From Sysuimicrobium calidum (GTDB taxonomy: Bacteria; Sysuimicrobiota; Sysuimicrobiia; Sysuimicrobiales; Sysuimicrobiaceae), in assembly GCA_031459935.1 (NCBI GenBank), contig JAVKHN010000034.1, forward strand, positions 1 to 20,633: 20,633 nucleotides of DNA, in the 5' to 3' direction. Numbering within the stretch: position 1 is the first letter of the stretch; each line of letters opens with the position of its first letter. Positions 1 through 7,122 of the stretch are shown here, piece after piece. The notes under the pieces are model-generated. The model worked only from the letters and a program-made list of their open reading frames with translations. It had not been told where the DNA came from and did no database searches. The translations under genes and the position numbers were made by a program.

Positions 1-8
1 GGGAAGAG

Positions 9-1067
9 ATGACGGATCGGGAGGCCTGCATCCTGCTCAACGCCGTGCCCGGAATTCCGCCCCGCACCAAGCACCGCCTCCTCGAGGCCCTGGGCTCCCC
101 TGCCGCGGTCGTCCGGGCCTCCCGGGAGGCCCTGGCGGAATTCGTCACGGAGCACACCGCGGAACGGATCGCGGCCTTCTGCACCGCCCGTGACCCGGAA
201 ACGTTGCGCATCGAGGCGGAGTCCGTGGGGGCCCGGCTGGTGGCCCTGGTGGATCTCGAGTATCCCCCACTTCTCCGGCCGCTCCCGGATCCGCCCCTGG
301 CCCTGTACATCCGGGGAAGCCTTCCCGAGGCTCCCCACGTGGCCGTGGTGGGGACCCGCCGGCCCTCCGCGGACGGCATGGAGGTGGGCCGTCGGCTCGC
401 GGCGGACCTCGCGGCGGCCGGAGTCTGCGTGGTAAGCGGACTTGCCCGGGGGATTGATGCTGCCGCGCACCGGGGAGCGCTCGAAGCGGGGGGACTGACC
501 GTGGCCGTCCTCGGATGCGGGATTGACCGGATCTGGCCTGCCGAGCACGGGGATCTCCTGGAGCAGGTGGCGGAGCACGGCGCGGTCCTCTCCGAGTATC
601 CACCGGGTACCCCACCGCTCCGGCATCACTTTCCTGCCCGTAACCGGATCCTCGCAGCTCTCAGCCGGGCCGTGGTGGTGGTGGAAGCCCGGGAGCGTAG
701 CGGGGCCCTCCTCACCGCGGAGTTCGCCTTGGACCTGGGGCGGGAGGTGTTCGCGGTGCCGGGTTGCGTGCTGAACCCCCGCAGCCGGGGGCCGCATCAG
801 CTGCTGCGGGAGGGTGCGCACCTCGCGGAGTCCGCAGAGGACGTGCTCTCCCTCCTCGGGATCCCTCCACGCGCTCCCCGAACTGCTCCACCGCTCCGAG
901 AAGCGGAGGCCGCCCTCGTGGCCCTCCTCGAGGAACCCTGCCACCTCGACGAGCTGGTGCGGGCCACGGGCCAGCACCCGGCCGCGGTGGCCGCCCTCCT
1001 GGTGGCCCTGGAGGTCCGAGGGATCGTGCGCCGGCTTGCGGGCGGCCGGTACGTGCGGGCCGGTTAG
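9..1067 (+). CDS. dprA: DNA-processing protein DprA (Smf)
   Basis: DprA binds incoming single-stranded DNA in the cytoplasm during natural transformation and loads RecA on it. The 352 residues match the family's usual length. An N-terminal helical SAM-like part (about 1-70) precedes the Rossmann-like DprA/Smf core (about 75-285) with VAVVGTRRPS (111-120), GLARGIDAAAHRGAL (144-158), SEYPPGTPP (195-203) and FPARNRI (208-214). A C-terminal winged-helix region (about 295-350) follows. The ATG has a purine-rich GGGAAGAG just upstream; the window begins only 8 bp before it, so its upstream neighbour is unknown. Its TAG overlaps the stop of the convergent ribonucleotide reductase gene. Adjacency to topA/xerC/hslVU is typical of Bacillota, although nrdJ intervenes here. 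Family assignment is secure; actual competence cannot be judged from this gene alone. Confidence 0.97.
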   Translation: MTDREACILLNAVPGIPPRTKHRLLEALGSPAAVVRASREALAEFVTEHTAERIAAFCTARDPETLRIEAESVGARLVALVDLEYPPLLRPLPDPPLALYIRGSLPEAPHVAVVGTRRPSADGMEVGRRLAADLAAAGVCVVSGLARGIDAAAHRGALEAGGLTVAVLGCGIDRIWPAEHGDLLEQVAEHGAVLSEYPPGTPPLRHHFPARNRILAALSRAVVVVEARERSGALLTAEFALDLGREVFAVPGCVLNPRSRGPHQLLREGAHLAESAEDVLSLLGIPPRAPRTAPPLREAEAALVALLEEPCHLDELVRATGQHPAAVAALLVALEVRGIVRRLAGGRYVRAG

Positions 1068-3526
1068 CACTCCCGAAACCCGCAATGGGCGCACACCGTG
1101 CACCCGCCCACGGTCACGAGCTCCCACCGCTGGCAGCGGGGGCAGAGGTTTGCGGACTCCCGTGCCTCCCCAGGAGGCGGTGGGGCCTGCTCTTCTGTCG
1201 CCCGCCGCACCCCCCGATCCAGGAGGTACTTCTTGAGGGCTAGGGCAAACGCGTCCGGGATGCTGCGGACCCGCTCCGCCCCGTAGCCCAGCCAACGGGA
1301 CCCGCCGATCCCCTCCAGCTGGTCCACGATGAGCTGCAGCCGCTCAAGCCCGCTCCCGGGGCCCCGCAGCCGGAGGAGGATGCTGCACAGCCGGCCGATG
1401 GCCTCCGCGTCCGCCTCCGCGTCGCTTCCCGCCTTTCCCAGCCGGCCGAAGACCTCGAAGGGCTCTCCCGCGTGCTCCGTGATGGTGATGAAGGCGGTGC
1501 CGAAGGGGGTGGGAATGCGGTAGGTGGGTCCGAGTAGCCGCTCGGGCCGTCCCCGCAGCAGCCCTTCCCCTTCCAGAGGAGCTTCCCGCACCCGCTCCAC
1601 CAGCGCCCGCACCACCGCCTCGATCTGCTCCTCCGGCCGGCCTCCGCCCTCCGGCAGATCCGGCAGGATCTGCTTAACAAGGGTCTGCACCCGCTCGCGC
1701 AGGAGCGCCAGGGAGTCGCGCCTCGCTTCCTCCGGAGTCACCAGGATCCCCTCCCGGGACCCTTCCCGGTAGACGCTCACCCCCTTGAGGCCCATGCGCC
1801 AGGCGTGGAGGTAGATGCGGGCCACGGTCTGCGCAGGCGTATCCCGCGGGAGGTTGATGGTGCTGCTGATGCTCTGGTCGATGTGGCGCTGCAAGGCTGC
1901 CTGCATCTCCACCCGGCGCAGGGGATCGATGCGGTGCGCGGTGACGAAGTACGGGGGCAGCCGGTCCATGAGATACCCTTCCGGGTCCTCCATCCTTTCC
2001 AGATCCTGAAGCTCGAGGCTTTGTCCCGTGACCTCGAGGTAGCTGGCCACCGCAGGGTGGAGCACCCGGAAGCTCGGCTGCGAGAGGGATTCGCTGCGCC
2101 GCACGTAGCTGAAGGCGAAGACCGGCTCGAGCCCGTTGCTGACCCCGGCCATGGCGGAGCCGCTTCCCACGGGCGGGATGGTGAGGAGGCTCACGTTCCG
2201 CAGCCCGTGTTTGCGGATTCCCTCCAGGATGTCCTCCGGGAAATCGCGGAAGAAGGGAGAACGAAGGTGCCGGTCAGGATCGAAGGCGGGGAAGGGGCCC
2301 TTCTCCCGCGCGAGGGCGATGCTGGCCCGGTACGCCCGCTCCTTGACAAACTGCATGATCCGCTCCGCGAAGGCGATGCCCTCGTCGCTGTCGTACCGGA
2401 TCCCCAACAGGATGAGGGCGTCCGCAAGACCCGTGATCCCGAGCCCGATGCGGCGTGCCCGGAGGGAGGCCTCCTCCTGATGCGGGAGGGCGTGCCGGCC
2501 CCGGTTGTAGTCGTGCACGTTGTCGAGCAGCCGCACGCCCACCTCCACCGCCCGTCCCAGCTGTTCGAAGTCCAGCCGGGCCTGCGGGGTGAAGGGATCG
2601 CGCACGAACCGGACCAGGTTGAGAGAGCCCAGATCACAGGACCCCCCGTGCTCCAGGGGCTCCTCACCACAGGGGTTCGTGGTCACGGGTTCCATTCCCC
2701 CGTAGTTGGAGGTGCTCAGGCGCAGCACTGTGTCCCAGAACAGCACCCCGGGCTCCGCCCAGTCCCGGGCTCCCTGCACCAACTCCTGCCAGAGGTGCCG
2801 GGCCGGGATCATCCGTTCGATCCGGCCCACCTCCGGCCCCTCGAACCACAACCGCCAGAGTTCGTCGCGTTCCACGCTTTCCAGGAAGGCATCGCTGAGT
2901 CGCACGCTGATGTTCGCGAACCGGACGCTCGTGAGGTCGCGCTTGACCCTGCAGAACTCCAGCACATCCGGGTGGTGGTCCGCGATGGTGATCATGAGCG
3001 CTCCGCGCCGGCCCGCCTGCCCGATGATGCCCGTGGTGAGGGAAAACAGCTCCATGAAGCTCACGGCACCCGTGCTCACCCGGGCCGCGTTGTGCACGGG
3101 GGCCCCCCGGGGCCGCAGGGCAGAGACGTCCGTGCCCACCCCGCCCCCGCGGCTGAAGGTGCGGGCGCAGTTCTGCACCGCGGCGAAGATGGCCTCCAGA
3201 CTGTCGCCCTGGATGGCCTCCACGTAGCAGTTGATGAGGGTGACCTTGCGGGGGTTCCCGGCCCCGTGCAGGATGCGTCCCCCGGGGAGGAACTTGAAGT
3301 CCTCCAGCAGCCAGTAGAACGCCTGCTCCCACGAGCTTCTCCGCTCCGGGTCCGGCTCCACGCTCGCCAGCTCCCGGGCCACCCGAGCCCACATCTGCTC
3401 GGGACGGCTCTCCAGGACGCGGTCCTCCAGATCCCGCAGGGCGTACTTTTCGTAGAACACCACGGCCCGGAGGAGGTCTCCCCCGAAGGCTTCCAGGGTC
3501 TCGGGCGGGAGCGAGGGGCCTGCCAT
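1064..3526 (-). CDS. nrdJ: Adenosylcobalamin-dependent (class II) ribonucleoside-diphosphate reductase
   Basis: This enzyme reduces ribonucleotides to deoxyribonucleotides with a B12-derived radical and works with or without oxygen. The 820-aa product has the N-terminal redox Cys in LINCYVEAI (C100), the thiyl-radical loop NPCGEE (N284, C286, E288) and C297 in GGSCDLG. The C286/C297 spacing of 11 equals that of the Thermotoga NrdJ pair as I recall it. SLLTIPPVGSGSAMAGVSNG (446-465) is the nucleotide-binding region. A TSCPD-like segment lies at about 665-720. The tail carries CPRC (795-798) and a CTVCAHCGFREC end, the shuttle cysteines or zinc site usual for this class. The ATG at 3526 has only a weak purine run; an in-frame ATG at 3574 would add 16 residues. 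It is divergent from topA (85 bp) and convergent with dprA. I see no NrdR box or cobalamin riboswitch in the short upstream gap. Confidence 0.95.
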   Translation of the reverse strand: MAGPSLPPETLEAFGGDLLRAVVFYEKYALRDLEDRVLESRPEQMWARVARELASVEPDPERRSSWEQAFYWLLEDFKFLPGGRILHGAGNPRKVTLINCYVEAIQGDSLEAIFAAVQNCARTFSRGGGVGTDVSALRPRGAPVHNAARVSTGAVSFMELFSLTTGIIGQAGRRGALMITIADHHPDVLEFCRVKRDLTSVRFANISVRLSDAFLESVERDELWRLWFEGPEVGRIERMIPARHLWQELVQGARDWAEPGVLFWDTVLRLSTSNYGGMEPVTTNPCGEEPLEHGGSCDLGSLNLVRFVRDPFTPQARLDFEQLGRAVEVGVRLLDNVHDYNRGRHALPHQEEASLRARRIGLGITGLADALILLGIRYDSDEGIAFAERIMQFVKERAYRASIALAREKGPFPAFDPDRHLRSPFFRDFPEDILEGIRKHGLRNVSLLTIPPVGSGSAMAGVSNGLEPVFAFSYVRRSESLSQPSFRVLHPAVASYLEVTGQSLELQDLERMEDPEGYLMDRLPPYFVTAHRIDPLRRVEMQAALQRHIDQSISSTINLPRDTPAQTVARIYLHAWRMGLKGVSVYREGSREGILVTPEEARRDSLALLRERVQTLVKQILPDLPEGGGRPEEQIEAVVRALVERVREAPLEGEGLLRGRPERLLGPTYRIPTPFGTAFITITEHAGEPFEVFGRLGKAGSDAEADAEAIGRLCSILLRLRGPGSGLERLQLIVDQLEGIGGSRWLGYGAERVRSIPDAFALALKKYLLDRGVRRATEEQAPPPPGEARESANLCPRCQRWELVTVGGCTVCAHCGFREC

Positions 3527-3611
3527 CCCAGACCCATTGTACGTCGCCTCGTGGGTTGACGGCTGTGCTACCATGAGGCGCGAGCAGGGCTCCCGGAGGG
3601 GAGGGAGGGAT
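3527..3611. promoter_or_regulatory. Divergent nrdJ/topA intergenic region
   Basis: This 85-bp gap must hold control signals for both genes unless their promoters lie within the neighbouring coding sequence. On the minus strand TACAAT (3541-3536) resembles a -10 box, but it lies so close to the nrdJ ATG that the transcript would be nearly leaderless, and no good -35 stands 16-18 bp upstream. On the plus strand TTGACG (3556-3561) resembles a -35 but has no -10 at normal spacing; TGCTACCAT (3566-3574) could act as a weak extended -10. A clear purine-rich ribosome-binding run, GGGAGGGAGGGA, sits just before the TTG start of topA. The promoter assignments are tentative. Confidence 0.35.
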
Positions 3612-5717
3612 TTGGCGAGGGCAAAGAGCCTGATCGTGGTGGAGTCGCCCGCGAAGGCCCGTACCTTGAAGAGGATGCTGGACCGGCGGTACGAGATCCT
3701 GGCCTCCATGGGGCACGTACGGGATCTCCCCAAATCCCGGCTCGGCGTGGACATCACGGATGGCTTCCGGCCGCACTACATCGTGATCAAGGGCAAGGGG
3801 CCCATCCTCCAGAAGCTGCGGGAGTCCAGTAAGCGCGCCAGGGTCGTCTACCTCGCCCAGGATCCCGATCGGGAGGGGGAAGCCATCAGTTGGCACCTCC
3901 AGCAGCTGCTGGAGGACGCAAACCGTAACATCCGCCGGATCGAGTTCCACGAGGTCACCCCGGAGGCGGTGCGGAGGGCCCTGGAGAACCCCCGGGACAT
4001 CAACCTGAACTTGGTGGCGGCTCAGCAGGCCCGTCGGATCCTGGACCGGCTGGTGGGATACAATCTGAGCCCGCTGCTTTGGCGCAAGGTGCGCAGCGGG
4101 CTCAGCGCGGGACGGGTGCAGTCCGTGGCCCTGCGGCTGGTGTGCGAGCGGGAATCGGAGATCGAGGCCTTCGTGCCTCAGGAGTACTGGACCCTCTCCG
4201 CCCTCCTCCGCAGGCCACAGGACGCGGCTTCCTTTGAGGCCCGGCTCCACAGCCGCGGGGAGGAACGGGTAGAACTCCCCAACCAGGAGGCGGTGCGTGC
4301 CGTCCTCGCGGAGCTGGAGGGGGCCACGTACCGGGTGGCGGAGGTGCGGCGGCGCGATCAGCAGCGCCATCCTGCCCCTCCCTTCACCACCAGCACCCTC
4401 CAGCAGGAGGCCCACCGCCGGCTCGGGTACACCGCCGCCCGCACCATGACCATCGCGCAGCAGCTCTACGAGGGGCTGGACGTGGGGGAGGAGGGGACCG
4501 TGGGCCTCATTACCTACATGCGCACGGACTCCGTACGGGTGGCGGCGAGCGCGGTGGCGGAGGCACGGGCGTACGTACAGGAACGGTACGGACCGGAGTA
4601 CGTTCCCCCAACCCCCCGCCGCTACGCGGCCAGGCAGTCCGCACAGGACGCGCACGAGGCCATCCGCCCCACCTCCGTCTACCGCACCCCGGAACGGGTG
4701 CAGCCGTACCTGCGGCCCGATCAGTTCAAGTTGTACAAGCTCGTCTGGGACCGGTTCGTGGCGAGCCAGATGAGCTCCGCGGTTTTCGATACCCTCTCCG
4801 TGGACATCACGGCGGGTCCCTACATCTTCCGGGCCACGGGACAGCGGCTCAAATTCCCCGGGTTTTTGGTGGTGTACCGGGAGGACCAGGAGGAGGATGA
4901 GGGAAGCTGGCTTCCTGCCCTCGTGGTGGGGGAGGAGCTGGAGCTGTTGGAGCTCCGCCCCCAGCAGCACTTCACCACCCCGCCCCCGCGCTACACGGAG
5001 GCCACCCTGGTGAGGGCCCTGGAGGAGAAGGGCATCGGGCGGCCCTCCACCTATGCCCCCACCCTGGAGATCCTCAAGAAGCGGGGATACGTCCGCACGG
5101 AGCAGAAGCGGTTGGTGCCCACCCAGCTCGGCCGGCTCGTGAATCAGCTGCTCACCACCCACTTCCCCAACGTGGTGGATGTGGAGTTCACCGCGCGCCT
5201 CGAGAGCAGTCTCGACCGCGTCGAGGAGGGGAAGGCGGACTGGGTGGACGTGGTTCGCGCGTTCTATGAGCCCTTCGAGCAGGACCTCCGGCGTGCGGAG
5301 CAGCTCATCGCGGAGGTGGAGCTGCGCCCCGAGCCCACGGGCGAGAGCTGCCCGCAGTGCGGGGCTCCCCTCGTGCGCAAGCAGGGTCGCTTCGGGGAGT
5401 TCGTGGCGTGCACCCGGTACCCCGCGTGCACCTATACCCGGCCGGCAGGGATCGGAGTTCGGTGTCCCCGGTGCGGGGGGGAGATCGTGGAGCGCCGCAG
5501 CCGCCGCGGCCGACTGTTCTACGGATGCGTGAACTATCCCGCCTGCACCTTCACCTCCTGGGACCGACCGCAGGACGTGCGGTGCCCTGTGTGCGGCTAC
5601 CCCATGGCGGAGAAGAGGACCAGGCGCGGTGAGGTGGAGATGCGATGCCTCAATCCCGAGTGCGCCACCCACGGGATCCCGTCCCGGACCCAGGAAACCA
5701 TGGTCGCTCGCCCCTAG
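3612..5717 (+). CDS. topA: DNA topoisomerase I (type IA)
   Basis: TopA relaxes negative supercoils by cutting one strand through a 5'-phosphotyrosine. The 701-aa product begins with the TOPRIM domain (SLIVVESPAKA, E11; acidic triad in AQDPDREGE, D84/D86/E88). LSAGRVQSVALRL (164-176) and the active site GLITYMRTDS with catalytic Tyr302 follow. The C-terminus has three four-Cys zinc ribbons starting at about C580, C618 and C658; the third ends CLNPEC. I chose TTG at 3612 because a strong run of GGGAGG repeats lies immediately upstream and the product then starts MARAKSLIVVESPAKA, as in homologues. The in-frame ATG at 3573 and TTG at 3537 lack a ribosome-binding site and overlap the divergent promoter region. 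Its 3' end overlaps the long reading of xerC by 73 bp, suggesting translational coupling. Confidence 0.97.
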   Translation: MARAKSLIVVESPAKARTLKRMLDRRYEILASMGHVRDLPKSRLGVDITDGFRPHYIVIKGKGPILQKLRESSKRARVVYLAQDPDREGEAISWHLQQLLEDANRNIRRIEFHEVTPEAVRRALENPRDINLNLVAAQQARRILDRLVGYNLSPLLWRKVRSGLSAGRVQSVALRLVCERESEIEAFVPQEYWTLSALLRRPQDAASFEARLHSRGEERVELPNQEAVRAVLAELEGATYRVAEVRRRDQQRHPAPPFTTSTLQQEAHRRLGYTAARTMTIAQQLYEGLDVGEEGTVGLITYMRTDSVRVAASAVAEARAYVQERYGPEYVPPTPRRYAARQSAQDAHEAIRPTSVYRTPERVQPYLRPDQFKLYKLVWDRFVASQMSSAVFDTLSVDITAGPYIFRATGQRLKFPGFLVVYREDQEEDEGSWLPALVVGEELELLELRPQQHFTTPPPRYTEATLVRALEEKGIGRPSTYAPTLEILKKRGYVRTEQKRLVPTQLGRLVNQLLTTHFPNVVDVEFTARLESSLDRVEEGKADWVDVVRAFYEPFEQDLRRAEQLIAEVELRPEPTGESCPQCGAPLVRKQGRFGEFVACTRYPACTYTRPAGIGVRCPRCGGEIVERRSRRGRLFYGCVNYPACTFTSWDRPQDVRCPVCGYPMAEKRTRRGEVEMRCLNPECATHGIPSRTQETMVARP

Positions 5718-6595
5718 CGACGGACATCGCCCGCTTCCTGGAGGGGCTCAGTTCGGAGCGGGGGATCTCTCCCCACACCCAGCGGGCCTACGCCCGGGAC
5801 CTCGCGGAGGTGGCGCGCTTCCTTCAGGAGGAAGGGATCTCCCGGTGGGAGGACCTCTCGCCGGCCCTGTTGCGCCGCTACCTGGCGCGCAGAAGTCAGC
5901 GGGTCGCCCGTACCACCCTGGCCCGTCAGCTCAGCGCCCTGCGGGGGCTGTGCAGGTTCCTCGTCCGGGCAGGACGCCTTCCCGCCAATCCCGTGCGCGC
6001 CATCCGGATGCCCAGGAGGACCCGCCGCCTTCCTCGTTCCCTCACCCATGAGCAGATACGGGCCCTGCTTGCCTCGCCCCCGTGCGCGGATCCCGTGGGC
6101 CTTCGGGACCGGGCCCTGCTGGAGGTGCTGTACGGGAGCGGGCTGCGCGCTTCCGAGGTGGTGGGCCTGCGGGTGCGGGATGTCCAGCAGGAGGGGCGGG
6201 AGCTGCGGGTCGTGGGCAAGGGGGGCAAGGAGCGGGTGGTGATCCTTACGGAGGCCGCCCGGAGGAGCCTGGAAGCTTACCTCCAGCGAGGCCGGCCGCA
6301 GCTGGTGCGGGGACAGGAGGTGGAGGCCCTGTTCATCAGCGTTCGGGGGCGACCCCTCTCCGTGCGGGGGTTGCAATACCTGGTGCAGCGCTTGGTGGCG
6401 CGATGGCCTGGGCTACGGGCCACCCCGCACACCTTCCGCCACACCTTTGCCACGCACCTGCTGGAGGGCGGGGCCGACCTCCGGGTGGTCCAGGAGCTGT
6501 TGGGCCACGCGAACCTGGCGACCACCCAGATCTACACCCACCTCTCCCGGGCCCGGCTGAAGGAGGTGTACGACCGATCGCATCCCAGGGCCTGA
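5645..6595 (+). CDS. xerC: Tyrosine recombinase XerC (CodV-like)
   Basis: XerC-type recombinases resolve chromosome dimers at dif together with a partner (XerD/RipX in Bacillota) near the division septum. The 316-aa reading has an N-terminal core-binding SAM-like domain (about 27-110) and a catalytic domain (about 130-310). All catalytic residues are present: R168 in GSGLRASEV, K192 in GKGGKER, H262 and R265 in TPHTFRHTF, H288 in LLGHANL, and the nucleophile Y297 in QIYTH. The start is uncertain. Homologues begin near TDIARFLEGL (about residue 26), but no ATG, GTG or TTG exists there in frame. The ATG at 5645, preceded by GAGGTGGAG, is the best canonical choice and adds about 24 residues inside topA; GTG at 5660 is another option. 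Its TGA overlaps the proposed CTG of hslV. Confidence 0.93.
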   Translation: MPQSRVRHPRDPVPDPGNHGRSPLATDIARFLEGLSSERGISPHTQRAYARDLAEVARFLQEEGISRWEDLSPALLRRYLARRSQRVARTTLARQLSALRGLCRFLVRAGRLPANPVRAIRMPRRTRRLPRSLTHEQIRALLASPPCADPVGLRDRALLEVLYGSGLRASEVVGLRVRDVQQEGRELRVVGKGGKERVVILTEAARRSLEAYLQRGRPQLVRGQEVEALFISVRGRPLSVRGLQYLVQRLVARWPGLRATPHTFRHTFATHLLEGGADLRVVQELLGHANLATTQIYTHLSRARLKEVYDRSHPRA

Positions 6596-7122
6596 GGTTC
6601 CAAGGTACCACCATCCTCGGCATCTGCCGCCGGGGGGAGGCCGCGGTGGCGGGGGACGGGCAGGTCACCCTGGGGCAGACCGTGCTCAAGCACCGGGCGG
6701 TGAAGGTACGGCGTGTGGGGGACCGGGTGCTCGTGGGATTCGCGGGGAGTGCCGCGGACGGGCTTACCCTGTTCGAGAAGTTCGAGACGAAGCTCCAGGA
6801 GTACCGGGGCAATCTCCCGAGGGCCGCGGTGGAGCTCGCGAAGGAGTGGCGTACGGATCGGGTCCTGCGACGGCTGGAGGCCCTGCTGGTGGTCTGCGAT
6901 CGGGAGCACCTCTTCGTCCTCTCCGGGGACGGCAACGTGGTGGAGCCGGATGACGGAATCGCTGCGGTGGGCTCCGGGGGGCCCTACGCCCTCGCCGCGG
7001 CCAGAGCCTTGGCGCGCCATACCGAGCTCTCCGCGGCGGAGATCGCCCGGGAGGCCATGCGGATCGCTGCGGAGATCTGTATCTTCACGAACGCGGAGAT
7101 CACCGTGGAGACCCTGCCATGA
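6592..7122 (+). CDS. hslV: ATP-dependent protease subunit HslV (ClpQ/CodW)
   Basis: HslV is the proteasome-like peptidase of the HslUV complex: dodecameric, cytoplasmic, with an N-terminal Thr nucleophile. The sequence shows GTTILGI (Thr6 as the likely mature N-terminus after loss of MRFQG), GDGQVTLGQ, GFAGSAADGLTLFEKFE, AVELAKEWRTDR, PDDGIAAVGSGGPYALAAARAL and ICIFTNAEI, all close to HslV family motifs. No ATG, GTG or TTG lies in frame near the required N-terminus; the frame upstream is only the shadow of xerC, and the first downstream GTG would remove the catalytic Thr. CTG at 6592 overlaps the xerC stop as CTGA, in the same style as the ATGA and GTGA junctions elsewhere here, and gives 176 aa, the normal family length. 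AAGGAGG lies about 25 bp upstream, so coupling by reinitiation is likely. Function is certain; the start is inferred. Confidence 0.93.
   Translation: MRFQGTTILGICRRGEAAVAGDGQVTLGQTVLKHRAVKVRRVGDRVLVGFAGSAADGLTLFEKFETKLQEYRGNLPRAAVELAKEWRTDRVLRRLEALLVVCDREHLFVLSGDGNVVEPDDGIAAVGSGGPYALAAARALARHTELSAAEIAREAMRIAAEICIFTNAEITVETLP

Noticed and set aside
1805..3559. A 584-codon open frame antisense to nrdJ
   Set aside because: It has no domain, no ribosome-binding site and mirrors the nrdJ codons. Long antisense frames of this kind occur throughout the window.
3556..3584. TTGACG as -35 of a normal topA promoter
   Set aside because: No acceptable -10 is found at 16-18 bp spacing (the hexamers there are GC-rich). 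It is mentioned only as part of the divergent intergenic region.
3527..3611. Cobalamin riboswitch or NrdR box before nrdJ
   Set aside because: The gap is only 85 bp and shows neither the long structured B12-box element nor a recognisable NrdR palindrome.
2664..5672. A 1002-codon open frame antisense to topA and part of nrdJ
   Set aside because: It is a shadow frame from GC-rich codon usage. Its product is low-complexity (Pro/Gly/Arg/His-rich) without any recognisable domain, whereas the frames it opposes encode complete, motif-bearing TopA and NrdJ.
6082..6591. Upstream ATG-started extension of the hslV frame
   Set aside because: It lies wholly inside xerC in another frame and encodes Gly/Pro/Arg-rich shadow sequence; HslV needs only a few residues before its catalytic Thr.
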